From assembly GCA_028288125.1 (NCBI GenBank), contig JAQBOH010000157.1, positions 1-50,917 of the forward strand: a DNA stretch of 50,917 nt, written 5' to 3'. The DNA comes from Mucilaginibacter sp. Lineage in GTDB: Bacteria > Bacteroidota > Bacteroidia > Sphingobacteriales > Sphingobacteriaceae. Within the stretch, counting starts at the first letter, position 1, and each line of letters opens with the position of its first letter. The position numbers and the translations under genes were made by a program. Shown here one piece after another: positions 24,938 to 33,491 of the stretch. The notes under the pieces are model-generated. The model was given only the letters and a program-made list of their open reading frames with translations, made no database searches and had not been told where the DNA came from.

Positions 24938-26051
24938 AAGGGTAAAACTATATACTTTACATACTTTTAGCGCTACGGGTGGTATTCAAAAAATGACCCG
25001 AACATTGGCGTATTCTTTATCCACCCTTGCGAGGAAGCATCATTGGAACTTCAAACTTTGGTCGGCTTATGATTCAAATAAGGATTTAGTGCCGAAATAT
25101 TTATTCGCCGAAAACTTTAAGGGATTTGCAGGTAACAGGGCGGCTTTGATTTTACAAACCATAGGCACAGCAACAAAGCCTGATATTGTCATAATAAGCC
25201 ATATTAATCTGGCGATTATCGGCATAATAGTAAAAATAATCAATCCAAAGTGTAAAGTTTGGCTTATCGCTCATGGGATTGAAGTATGGCGGCCACTGTC
25301 CGCATTAAAAAAAGTATTTCTTAAGCGTTGTGATAAGATAATTTCTGTAAGCAGTTTTACAAGGCAACAAATGATAAGCCGTCACCAAATTGATCCTGCT
25401 ATTTGCACTGTGTTAAACAATGCTGTCGATCCTTTTATGAAGCTACCCCAAAATTTTGAAAAGCCCGGGCGCTTAAAAAAAAGGTATAGATTAACAACCA
25501 ATAACCCGATAATTTTTACATTAACGCGGTTGGCCGCAACAGAGCAATATAAGGGCCACGACCAGGTGATAAAAGTCATTAGTAAACTAAGGGTCAAATT
25601 TCCGGGCTTAAAATATGTACTTGCCGGCGAATATGACCACAAGGAAGAAATCCGTATTCAAAAATTGATAACACATAATAAGGTAGATGAGGAAGTTATA
25701 TTGCCGGGATTTATTGATGAAGCGGAGCTTTCCGAATATTTTTTATTGGCCGATCTGTTTGTTTTACCAAGTAAAAAAGAAGGTTTTGGGATCGTGTTTA
25801 TTGAGGCGCTGGCCCACGGGCTGCCGGTTATTTGTGGTAATTCAGATGGAAGTATTGATGCTATCTGTAACGGAGAATTAGGGACAGCCATTAATGCAGA
25901 TAACCTTGATGAACTGGAGGATGCCATTACGCAACGCTTAAACAAGCCGTTAACCGACGAAAGCAGGAAAGACCTTCAACAGCGGTGTTTGCTTCATTTC
26001 AACGAAGCAGATTACAGAAATAAACTGCAAAAACTTATTAACAATGAATAA
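24930..26051 (+). CDS. Glycosyltransferase family 4
   Basis: A 373-residue GT-B enzyme. N-terminal half: KLYTLHTFSATGGIQKMTRTLAYSL; C-terminal half: NNPIIFTLTRLAATEQYKGHDQVI, KYVLAGEYDH, and the donor-site PSKKEGFGIVFIEALAHGLPVI (E-x7-E). The ORF track begins at 24822, but MAKRVKLYTL at 24930 is the natural start, overlapping the asnB stop. It would transfer a nucleotide-activated sugar with retention to a growing lipid-linked chain. The next gene, an ABC permease, overlaps its 3' end by eight bases. Confidence 0.92.
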   Translation: MAKRVKLYTLHTFSATGGIQKMTRTLAYSLSTLARKHHWNFKLWSAYDSNKDLVPKYLFAENFKGFAGNRAALILQTIGTATKPDIVIISHINLAIIGIIVKIINPKCKVWLIAHGIEVWRPLSALKKVFLKRCDKIISVSSFTRQQMISRHQIDPAICTVLNNAVDPFMKLPQNFEKPGRLKKRYRLTTNNPIIFTLTRLAATEQYKGHDQVIKVISKLRVKFPGLKYVLAGEYDHKEEIRIQKLITHNKVDEEVILPGFIDEAELSEYFLLADLFVLPSKKEGFGIVFIEALAHGLPVICGNSDGSIDAICNGELGTAINADNLDELEDAITQRLNKPLTDESRKDLQQRCLLHFNEADYRNKLQKLINNE

Positions 26052-26907
26052 CCTGGCTGACGAAAATTGGGATATTGAAATTACGGTCAGCAGTAATCCT
26101 TTCGATTTAAAATTGAAAGATGTTTGGCATTACCGCGATTTGCTGGTATTATTGGTAAGGCGTGATTTTGTGGCATATTACAAACAGACCATATTAGGGC
26201 CGGTTTGGTTTTTTGTTCAGCCACTGTTTACAACCATAATTTATACTTTTGTATTTGGAAACCTGGCATCGATTCCTACCGATGGCTTGCCTCAGCCGCT
26301 TTTTTACCTGGCCGGAATCACAGCGTGGAATTATTTTGCAGATTGCCTTACAAAAACCTCGACAGTATTTACTGCGAATGCCGGATTATTTGGGAAAGTA
26401 TATTTTCCAAGGCTTATAGTGCCATTAAGCATTATTGTCTCTAATTTAATTCGGTTTGGTATCCAAATGTCGCTTTTCATCGTAATGATGATCGTATATT
26501 TAACCAGGGGTGCGTCATTTCATCCAAACATTTATCTTTTATTGTTCCCTTTTCTGCTGATTTTAATGGGCATGTTAGGCTTGGGTTTAGGCATGATTAT
26601 TTCAGCAATGACCACTAAGTACCGGGATTTAAACTTCCTGATCACATTCGGAATTCAACTGATGATGTATTTAACTACGGTTATTTACCCTTTGTCGGTA
26701 GTTAAAAGTAAATACCCCGGATATGCATGGCTGGTAGCATATAACCCTATGACTTCAATTATTGAAGCCTTTAGATACGGTTTTTTGGGTCAAGGCACAT
26801 TTACGATGTTATCATTAAGTATCACCACAGCAATCACCACAATAATACTATTAATTGGTATCCTTATTTTCAACCGCGTTGAGCGTACGTTTATTGATAC
26901 TGTATAA
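26044..26907 (+). CDS. ABC-2 type polysaccharide exporter permease (Wzm-like)
   Basis: A 287-residue membrane protein starting with a soluble segment (LKLKDVWHYRDLLVLLVRRDFVAYYKQTILGPVWFFVQPLF), a hallmark of Wzm/TagG permeases, followed by about six membrane helices (for example IIYTFVFGNL, LLLFPFLLILMGMLGLGLGMIISAM). It forms the channel that moves a completed lipid-linked polysaccharide across the inner membrane, driven by the ATPase encoded three bases downstream. Confidence 0.95.
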   Translation: MNNLADENWDIEITVSSNPFDLKLKDVWHYRDLLVLLVRRDFVAYYKQTILGPVWFFVQPLFTTIIYTFVFGNLASIPTDGLPQPLFYLAGITAWNYFADCLTKTSTVFTANAGLFGKVYFPRLIVPLSIIVSNLIRFGIQMSLFIVMMIVYLTRGASFHPNIYLLLFPFLLILMGMLGLGLGMIISAMTTKYRDLNFLITFGIQLMMYLTTVIYPLSVVKSKYPGYAWLVAYNPMTSIIEAFRYGFLGQGTFTMLSLSITTAITTIILLIGILIFNRVERTFIDTV

Positions 26908-26910
26908 CGT

Positions 26911-28209
26911 ATGTCGGTAGTAATTAAAGTAGAGAATTTATCAAAAGCGTACCAGTTAGGAGAAATTGGCACCGGCACTATTGCCAGCGATTTAGAGCGC
27001 TTTTGGGCAAAAATACGGGGCAAAGAGGATCCGTTTTTAAAAATTGGCGAAGTAAACGACCGCACCAAAAAAGGAGATAGCAATATTGTTTGGGGTTTAA
27101 AAGACCTGAATTTTGAAATAGAACAGGGAGACGCTGTTGGAATTATTGGTCGCAATGGTGCCGGGAAAAGTACATTGTTAAAAATTTTGAGCCGCGTAAC
27201 TTCTCCAACAACCGGTTCGGTGAAAATAAAGGGACGGGTAGCGAGCTTACTGGAAGTAGGCACTGGCTTCCATCCTGAATTGAGCGGCAGAGAAAACCTC
27301 TATCTCAACGGTGCCATACTCGGCATGCGTAAAGCCGAGATCAAACGCAAATTTGATGAAATAGTTGATTTCTCGGGTGTTGAGCGGTATATTGATACAC
27401 CGGTGAAACGTTATTCATCGGGTATGTATGTGCGGTTAGCCTTTGCGGTGGCCGCACATCTGGAATCTGAAATATTAGTAGTGGATGAGGTACTTGCGGT
27501 TGGCGATGCCGAATTCCAGAAGAAATGTCTCGGCAAAATGAGTGAAGTGAGCAAGGGTGAAGGTCGCACGGTTTTGTTTGTAAGCCATAATATGGCAGCC
27601 ATAACAAGGCTCTGTAATTCATCCATCCTGTTAAGAAACGGCCTGTTAGCAGACTATGATTTGACGCATAGGATTATTACCAACTATTTAAGTATCGATG
27701 AGCGATCTACTGCTTTCCGGCAATGGGGTGTTGAAGATGCCCCTGGAAATAATGTCGCCCGTATTCTGTCCGCAGGAATATTTGACGAAAACAATGAAGT
27801 GTATGAATTTATTGATATCCGTAAACCTGTCGTTATTAAGATGGAATACGAAGTATTAACCGACGATGTTAAACTAACCCATGCGTTTGTTTTTCACAAT
27901 GAACATGGCTTGCGTTTATTCGATTCTCACGATATTAACACAAAGTGGAAAAGTAACTCATTGAGAAAAAAAGGAAAGTATACCGCCGAACTGCTAATAC
28001 CTGGAAATTTCTTTGCTGAAGGAAAAATAAAAATTAGTCCGGCTGTCATAACGTCCGATCCGTGGGAACTGCATGCGTATGGGGAAGATTCCATTTCGTT
28101 TTTTGTAAAGGATTCATTAGATGGTGATTCTGCGCGTGGAGAATTTGTTGGAAATTATGGGGGCATTGTAAGGCCATTGTTTAACTGGCGTTCTGATTTT
28201 ATAGGCTAA
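26911..28209 (+). CDS. ABC polysaccharide exporter ATPase (Wzt-like) with C-terminal carbohydrate-binding domain
   Basis: A 432-residue ATPase: Walker A GRNGAGKST (residues 80-88), signature YSSGM (about 168-172), Walker B ILVVDEV (188-194) and H-loop SHN (225-227). The roughly 180-residue tail after residue 250 (VARILSAGIFDENNEVYEFIDIRKPVVIKMEYEVL, onward) is a Wzt_C-like beta-sandwich. In characterised O-antigen systems this domain recognises a terminal cap (methyl or phosphate) on the glycan and so controls chain length. Methyltransferase genes follow nearby, which fits a capping model by inference. Confidence 0.95.
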   Translation: MSVVIKVENLSKAYQLGEIGTGTIASDLERFWAKIRGKEDPFLKIGEVNDRTKKGDSNIVWGLKDLNFEIEQGDAVGIIGRNGAGKSTLLKILSRVTSPTTGSVKIKGRVASLLEVGTGFHPELSGRENLYLNGAILGMRKAEIKRKFDEIVDFSGVERYIDTPVKRYSSGMYVRLAFAVAAHLESEILVVDEVLAVGDAEFQKKCLGKMSEVSKGEGRTVLFVSHNMAAITRLCNSSILLRNGLLADYDLTHRIITNYLSIDERSTAFRQWGVEDAPGNNVARILSAGIFDENNEVYEFIDIRKPVVIKMEYEVLTDDVKLTHAFVFHNEHGLRLFDSHDINTKWKSNSLRKKGKYTAELLIPGNFFAEGKIKISPAVITSDPWELHAYGEDSISFFVKDSLDGDSARGEFVGNYGGIVRPLFNWRSDFIG

Positions 28210-29309
28210 TGAGGATCCTTATAATTGGTGCAGGTATTTTTGGAACCTCTGCTGCAATAGTTCTTGCTGATAAAACTAATCAAATAGATCTTTTAGAGGC
28301 TGAAAACGATATCTTACAATTGGCGTCAAAGATTAATCACAATCGCATTCACCTCGGCTACCACTATTTGCGCAGCATACAAACCGCTGAACAAAGCATT
28401 GAAGGCTTATTATCTTTTTTATTTAATTATGGCAAAGCGGTTATACATCAATTACCCAACTACTATGGAATTGCAAAAGTGGGAAGTAAAACTACACCAG
28501 CCGAATTTGTAAGTTTCTGTGATAATGTAGGCATTGGATATGACAATGAATTCCCTGCGGATAAATTTTTAAACAGGGACATGATAGAAGAGTGTTTTAA
28601 AGTGCCCGAACCTGTTTGGGATTATGAGCGGATAAAGAAGATCATCTTGCAAAATCTCAAAAAATCAAAAGTAAACCTGCTTTTAAATACCGAATGCACC
28701 AATCTTAAACAGTTATCCGATCAAACGTTTGAAGCTACTTTTAATAAAATTGTTAAGCGGTATGATGTGGTAATCAATACAACCTATACCAACATAAACA
28801 AAGTAAATAAGTATTTGGGGGTCGGACAGAAAAAATTGCTTTTCGAAAACGTCCTGATACCTGTTTTTAAATATCCATCGCAGGCATTAGGTTTAACCAT
28901 AATGGACGGCCCGTTTTGTTCTGTTATGCCACGAGGAAAAGTAAAGAACGAATTTCTTTTATATAATGTAAAGGAATCTGTTATTCAATCGCAGTTTGTG
29001 ATTGACAGGCCTGATTATGACAGCGCGGCAAATAGCTATTCAAATGAAAAAGTCGAAGAGATTATTTATAAGCAATCTTCATTGTTTATGCCATTTTTAC
29101 AAACCGCGATACATGTCGGTTATAACAGAACAACCAGGGTGGTTTATGAAAATGATGACGACGCCCGAATCACGGAATTATTTACATATCCGGGGGTGAA
29201 AAACTATTTTGCCGTTCTTTCAGGTAAAGTTACTACCTGTATACAGGCGGCACTTGAAATTAAACACATATTACAAGGCAAACAAAGGCTTAAAAGAGCC
29301 AAAATATGA
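28209..29309 (+). CDS. FAD-dependent oxidoreductase (DAO family)
   Basis: A 366-residue protein with an N-terminal FAD-binding Rossmann motif ILIIGAGIFGTSAAIVLAD (GxGxxG at residues 7-12), followed by an acidic residue at the expected ribose position (LLEAEND). NHNRIHLGYHYLRS and a C-terminal VLSGKVTTCIQAALEI fit the D-amino acid oxidase-like fold. Such proteins occur in polysaccharide loci, where they may oxidise or modify a sugar, but the reaction is unknown. Its ATG shares one base with the Wzt stop, and its end overlaps the methyltransferase by four bases. Confidence 0.85.
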   Translation: MRILIIGAGIFGTSAAIVLADKTNQIDLLEAENDILQLASKINHNRIHLGYHYLRSIQTAEQSIEGLLSFLFNYGKAVIHQLPNYYGIAKVGSKTTPAEFVSFCDNVGIGYDNEFPADKFLNRDMIEECFKVPEPVWDYERIKKIILQNLKKSKVNLLLNTECTNLKQLSDQTFEATFNKIVKRYDVVINTTYTNINKVNKYLGVGQKKLLFENVLIPVFKYPSQALGLTIMDGPFCSVMPRGKVKNEFLLYNVKESVIQSQFVIDRPDYDSAANSYSNEKVEEIIYKQSSLFMPFLQTAIHVGYNRTTRVVYENDDDARITELFTYPGVKNYFAVLSGKVTTCIQAALEIKHILQGKQRLKRAKI

Positions 29310-29842
29310 AGCTTCATTTAGGCTGCGGAAAAAACATCAAAGAGAATTACATAAATATTGATAAATACGTTGATGTTCCGGGTATTGAAAAACATGATAT
29401 ATTTAATTTGCCTTATGATAACAATTCTGCAGATGAAATTTTATCAGAGCACTTGATTGAGCATATCAGTTTTAAAGACGAGGAAAAGTTTTGGCTGGAA
29501 TGTGTAAGGTTATTAAAACCGGGTGGAAAACTAATAACTGAAACTCCGGATTTTGAATGGCTTTGTAAACAATTTCTTGAAGCAGAGGATTTATTTAAAG
29601 AATTTTATAAAGTAGGGTCAAATGACCATTATTTTGGAAATGGCACAACTTTAAATCAACGCTGGGGGATTTTGACGACACAATTTTTTGGAAATCAGAA
29701 TGGCGAAGGCCAGTTTCATTATAATGCCTATACCGTACAAAAATTTGTACGGATTGCTGAAATGATGAAGTTTAGCGACTGCAGCGTGTTGAAAGTTTTC
29801 AACAAGGGAACTCAGTCGTTAGTAGTAACAATGGTTAAATAA
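29306..29842 (+). CDS. SAM-dependent methyltransferase (small, class I)
   Basis: A 178-residue methyltransferase with a SAM-binding LHLGCGKNIKENYINID (residues 3-19), an acidic segment, SEHLIEHISFKDEEKF and LLKPGGKLITETPDFEW. It is of the methyltransferase_11/25 type often found in polysaccharide loci, where it may O-methylate a sugar. ATGA overlap with the oxidoreductase gene and zero-base spacing to the next gene show tight coupling. The acceptor is unknown. A capping role read by the Wzt C-terminal domain is an inference from position. Confidence 0.88.
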   Translation: MKLHLGCGKNIKENYINIDKYVDVPGIEKHDIFNLPYDNNSADEILSEHLIEHISFKDEEKFWLECVRLLKPGGKLITETPDFEWLCKQFLEAEDLFKEFYKVGSNDHYFGNGTTLNQRWGILTTQFFGNQNGEGQFHYNAYTVQKFVRIAEMMKFSDCSVLKVFNKGTQSLVVTMVK

Positions 29843-30493
29843 ATGAAGGAAACCATATTGCTTTTTGGAGGAAATAGCTTTTTAGCAAAAGCATTTAATG
29901 AAAAATACGGTGAATTATATACTATAGAAAACGTCTATAGAAATGATAAAACTCAGGAGTTCAATTTTGATTTTGAAAATGATAATATTGAAAGCATCAC
30001 CGATAAATTAAAAAGCAGGTACAACGCCATACTATTTTTCCAAGGAATGAACCCCTCATTAGGAGCAAAGGATATCACGGCCGGCCATTTTATTAAAATG
30101 CTAAAAATTAACCTGGTTACCCCTGCTTTGCTGATTAAAAATTTAGTCAGCCAATTAAATAAAGGAAGTTTAATATTATTTGTTTCTTCAGTTGCCAAAA
30201 AGAAAGGCAGCTATGACCCCGCGTATGCAAGCGCAAAAGCAGGGCTTGCGGGTTTAATGCACAGTTTATCAAATGTCTATTCCGAATTTCGATTTAATAT
30301 TATTTCGTTGGGGCTTATTGAAAATTCGCCGGTATTTAATAATATGACACCTAATTTCAGAAAAAAACATGCGGACCGGATGTTTAATAATTCATTTATT
30401 AAGGCTGATGACGTGATAACTGCTGTAGCTGAATTGATCACCAACAAAAGCATTAGCAGAACTGATATCGAAATTGATGGCGGATATATGTAA
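29843..30493 (+). CDS. SDR family oxidoreductase
   Basis: A 216-residue short-chain dehydrogenase with a variant glycine-rich motif LLFGGNSFLAKAF (residues 7-18), LFVSSVAKKKGSYDPAYASAKAGLAGL (catalytic Ser115/116, Tyr128, Lys132) and a C-terminal EIDGGYM. The cofactor loop differs from the usual TGxxxGIG. It directly abuts the methyltransferase gene and completes an oxidoreductase-methyltransferase-SDR module behind wzt. The sugar it reduces is not evident. A hairpin terminator-like signal follows about 26 bases downstream. Confidence 0.88.
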   Translation: MKETILLFGGNSFLAKAFNEKYGELYTIENVYRNDKTQEFNFDFENDNIESITDKLKSRYNAILFFQGMNPSLGAKDITAGHFIKMLKINLVTPALLIKNLVSQLNKGSLILFVSSVAKKKGSYDPAYASAKAGLAGLMHSLSNVYSEFRFNIISLGLIENSPVFNNMTPNFRKKHADRMFNNSFIKADDVITAVAELITNKSISRTDIEIDGGYM

Positions 30494-30507
30494 AAAGGAA
30501 TTAAGAT

Positions 30508-30660
30508 GCAAGAATCAAGAGCCGAAACACGAGCTAAATCTCTTTTGGCTTTTTTAATGATTTATTCCTCAGTCCTGATAGCCTTAATAAGTCAGCGCTT
30601 TCAAAACTATATAAGCTGTAAGCTCTATTTTCTTCACTCTTGATTCTTAACTTTTGATTC
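30508..30660. repeat. TTGATTCTT-type inverted repeat element
   Basis: AAGAATCAAGAG (30510-30521) is a perfect inverted match of CTCTTGATTCTT (30637-30648); the right half then repeats the word as CTTTTGATTCTTC. It lies between the SDR and the next GT2 gene, and the TTG start of that gene is inside the repeat. Confidence 0.75.
30520..30555 (+). terminator. Putative internal terminator within the polysaccharide operon
   Basis: AGCCGAAA (30520-30527) can pair with TTTTGGCT (30543-30550, one G-T wobble), with GAG/CTC inside the loop, and a TTTTT run follows. Moderate stability. If real, the UpxY-like protein would be needed to read past it. Confidence 0.5.
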
Positions 30661-31613
30661 TTCTTCCACCTTTAGTTACCGTAGGCATTTGCTGTTATAA
30701 CCGTGAAGAAGGTTTTAAAAACACGTTAAAATATATCACAGGTCAAACCTACAAAAACCTTGAAATAATTATTTCACAGGATTTTAATCCTACGCTTGAC
30801 CTCGCTTCAATTGTCAATGCTCAAAATGATAAAAGAGTAACATTTTATAAGCAAACACAAAGGCTGTCCATGTATAATAACTTTCTTTTTGTTCTTGAAA
30901 AAGCAAACGGTGAGTATTTTATGTGGGCATCGGATGATGACTGGTGGGCGCCTGATTTTATTGAAAAAATCATGGAACTACTTTGCAATGATCTGTCAGC
31001 GGTTGCGGGCCACTCGGATTTTATGGCTGTAGATGAAAACAATAATAAAATAATGGCCTATCCCGATTTCTTGCCGTTTATACAAGAATTTAACGTGCCG
31101 GAAGATATAAAACGGATAAAAAACTATATCAACCAGTTTGAAGCTTTTGGTAAACCCAATTTGATCTACTCTATTTTTAAAACTAATGTGTTAAGGTCAA
31201 AACAGGTAATTGAAATTTTAAAGGACTGCGGGCTTTCAGGCGATATGCTCGTCCTTTTAGCCGTTTTAACAAAAGGGAAATTTACAATATCACCAAAATT
31301 ATTGAGAACATGTACAGCCGGAAATGAAAAAACCTACACGCTGGAGACTCAAATACCTAAAAGAGTAAATTTATTGATAGCTTACATATATATACAAGAG
31401 TTAAAACGTGTATTTAAAAAATGGAACGGCTTTCTTTTTTATCATTTCACAATTATTAATAAATCCGATCTTTCTTTTATTAAGAAAGCCGCGATATATC
31501 CAACCTTAATAAAAAAAGTACTCCTTTTTTATTACGACCTGGTTTGCTGCCATGTGCAGTTAAGGGGTTATAACATCTTTGCAAAGATAAAAAGGAGTCA
31601 CTGCCTTAATTAA
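30654..31613 (+). CDS. Glycosyltransferase family 2
   Basis: A 319-residue GT-A protein: PLVTVGICCYNREEGFKNTLKYITGQTYKNLEIIISQD, then YFMWASDDDWWAPDF (DDD at 94-96). A TAA lies two codons before the TTG at 30654, so the frame opens only inside the TTGATTCTT repeat; no ATG is available before the conserved domain. Start assignment is thus forced to TTG (or another non-ATG codon). The acceptor is unknown; it belongs to the polysaccharide assembly set. Confidence 0.85.
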   Translation: MILLPPLVTVGICCYNREEGFKNTLKYITGQTYKNLEIIISQDFNPTLDLASIVNAQNDKRVTFYKQTQRLSMYNNFLFVLEKANGEYFMWASDDDWWAPDFIEKIMELLCNDLSAVAGHSDFMAVDENNNKIMAYPDFLPFIQEFNVPEDIKRIKNYINQFEAFGKPNLIYSIFKTNVLRSKQVIEILKDCGLSGDMLVLLAVLTKGKFTISPKLLRTCTAGNEKTYTLETQIPKRVNLLIAYIYIQELKRVFKKWNGFLFYHFTIINKSDLSFIKKAAIYPTLIKKVLLFYYDLVCCHVQLRGYNIFAKIKRSHCLN

Positions 31614-31768
31614 TTTGCTTACCGGCGGATGTTAAAACACCTAAATTTATTAATCGAAAAGCCAAAAGCTCGATCCAAAAGTTTCTTTTAAATAATGGAT
31701 ATATGTTATCTGCTGACATCAATATCAATTCCATATTTGTAAGAAAAGATGCCTGGCGAAAACAATAA
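31605..31768 (+). pseudogene. Decayed C-terminal coding fragment, possibly FkbM methyltransferase
   Basis: Between two genes, the frame ending at TAA 31766-31768 reads DVKTPKFINRKAKSSIQKF then LLNNGYMLSADININSIFVR and KDAWRKQ. This looks like a protein C-terminus: the FLLxNGYxL...SIFVRKD pattern is similar to the last residues of FkbM-type methyltransferases. It has no start and no upstream domain; the frame is stopped near 31587. The family call is tentative, from pattern memory only. Confidence 0.4.
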
Positions 31769-31813
31769 AAGATCATTGTTAAACTGTAATCAAGTTTCAC
31801 TTAATTCAGACTT

Positions 31814-32569
31814 ATGGTTAAACAAGCAATTAAAGAGCTATTAAAAATCATATGTAAGCCAGTCGTAAAACCTGTTGATATACCAGGTTTAGATGAATTT
31901 AAATTAATGGCAGATGAAGTGCAGCAAAGATTTTTATTTACAAAAGAAGATTACTATCCATGCCTTAACGATAATACAGCAAATACGGATTTCGACAGGC
32001 ATTACATCTACCACCCTGCCTGGGCCGCACGTGTCGTTAAAATCATTAATCCCGATTTCCATATCGATATATCCTCTACGTTGCATTTTTCAACTATTTT
32101 ATCAGCTTTTATACCGGTAAAATTTTTTGATTATCGTCCTGCTAAATTGGAGTTGGCTAATTTATCATCACAACGGGAAGACCTGATGTCGTTAAGTTTT
32201 GCTTCCGGCAGCGTTCACTCTTTATCTTGCATGCATACCATTGAACATATTGGCCTTGGGCGTTATGGCGATAAAATAGATTATGATGGTGATTTAAAAG
32301 CTGTTGCCGAGCTTTCCCGGGTTTTGGCGAAGGGTGGCAATTTATTATTTGTAACACCCGTGGGAGCAACTGCACGGATACAGTTCAATGCGCATCGTAT
32401 CTATACAAAACAGTTAGTCGCAAATATGTTTGCAAACCATGGATTAAAATTAAAAGAGTTTTGCCTGATACCTGAAAATGAAGCAGATGGCGGATTGGTA
32501 GTTAATCCGAATGACGACTTAATGACCAGGCAGGTGTATGCTTGCGGCTGTTTTTGGTTCACAAAATGA
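31814..32569 (+). CDS. DUF268-like protein, possible methyltransferase
   Basis: A 251-residue protein with HYIYHPAWAARVVKIINPDFHIDISSTLHFSTILSAF, a central SLSCMHTIEHIGLGRYGD (resembling the post-SAM-motif of methyltransferases), AELSRVLAKGGNLLFVTPVG, and the ending QVYACGCFWF. This matches DUF268-type proteins of polysaccharide loci, which have a degenerate class I methyltransferase fold. No canonical GxGxG SAM motif is seen, so activity is uncertain. Confidence 0.75.
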   Translation: MVKQAIKELLKIICKPVVKPVDIPGLDEFKLMADEVQQRFLFTKEDYYPCLNDNTANTDFDRHYIYHPAWAARVVKIINPDFHIDISSTLHFSTILSAFIPVKFFDYRPAKLELANLSSQREDLMSLSFASGSVHSLSCMHTIEHIGLGRYGDKIDYDGDLKAVAELSRVLAKGGNLLFVTPVGATARIQFNAHRIYTKQLVANMFANHGLKLKEFCLIPENEADGGLVVNPNDDLMTRQVYACGCFWFTK

Positions 32570-32575
32570 ATTTTA

Positions 32576-33460
32576 GTGATCATCATTGAATTACAGGGTG
32601 GGTTAGGTAATCAAATGTTTCAATATGCAAGCGCAAAAGCGCTTTCATTAAAGCACAACCAACAACTTTTAATTGACACTAGCTTTTTAACGCAAAACCC
32701 GGGTTTAACCGAAGGATTTACCCGTCGAAATTACGAGCTGAATATTTTTCAGTTGAACACTGCAGTAGCCGGAGAGCGATTAATAAAATCCTTTAAGATT
32801 AACTCCTTTTACAATAAAGCTTTGAAACTTCTAAAACTACCTTACAACAAGGTTCATTACGAAGTGCCCAGCGAAGATGCCTCTCAATTGGATAAAATAA
32901 CATTCCCGGTATGTCTGTCAGGGTATTGGCAATCGGAACAATATTTTGCCGGGTATAGAAAGGAGATCAGGGAAGAATATAAATTTCCCGCAGATGCGAT
33001 CGACGAACTTAAGCCTTTCATTGACCAGATTTATACTACCAATTCGGTAAGTATACATTTTAGGCGTGGTGATTATTTAAACAATCCAGCGGCTCACAAA
33101 TTACATGGCATACTTGATATGGAATATTACATGCAGGCTATTAAAAAAATACAGAGTGAAATTCAACAGCCGTTCTTTTACATTTTTTCTGACGATCCTG
33201 AATGGGTAAAAGAAAACGTTCAATTTATCGAAAATTATAAAGTCGTGGATGGGGGCAATCCTAATAGGCCATGGCATGATATGTTATTGATGAGCAAATG
33301 CAAACACCATATTATTGCAAACAGTTCTTTTAGCTGGTGGGGCGCCTGGCTAAATGATAACTGTAATAAATTAGTTATTGCTCCTAAACGTTGGTTTGCA
33401 GATGAACAAATAAACGCACACGCAGCTCATATAGTTCCAAAGGAATGGATTCGAATTTAA
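32576..33460 (+). CDS. Alpha-1,2-fucosyltransferase (GT11 family)
   Basis: A 294-residue GT11 enzyme: IIELQGGLGNQMFQYASAKAL at the N-terminus, the GDP-fucose-binding HFRRGDYLNNP (residues 161-170), FYIFSDDPEWVKEN, and NSSFSWWGAWLN. GT11 enzymes transfer fucose from GDP-fucose in alpha-1,2 linkage, often to galactose. The start is a GTG at 32576; no ATG precedes the conserved first strand. No GDP-fucose biosynthesis genes (gmd, fcl) are in the window, so the donor must come from elsewhere. A related GDP-sugar donor is possible. Confidence 0.93.
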   Translation: MIIIELQGGLGNQMFQYASAKALSLKHNQQLLIDTSFLTQNPGLTEGFTRRNYELNIFQLNTAVAGERLIKSFKINSFYNKALKLLKLPYNKVHYEVPSEDASQLDKITFPVCLSGYWQSEQYFAGYRKEIREEYKFPADAIDELKPFIDQIYTTNSVSIHFRRGDYLNNPAAHKLHGILDMEYYMQAIKKIQSEIQQPFFYIFSDDPEWVKENVQFIENYKVVDGGNPNRPWHDMLLMSKCKHHIIANSSFSWWGAWLNDNCNKLVIAPKRWFADEQINAHAAHIVPKEWIRI

Positions 33461-33491
33461 CATATTCGATATAATCTCAATAAATTAAAGT

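Noticed and set aside
31606-31800. 64-residue minus-strand ORF.
   Set aside because: The plus strand of the same stretch has a protein-like tail; the minus ORF is its shadow.
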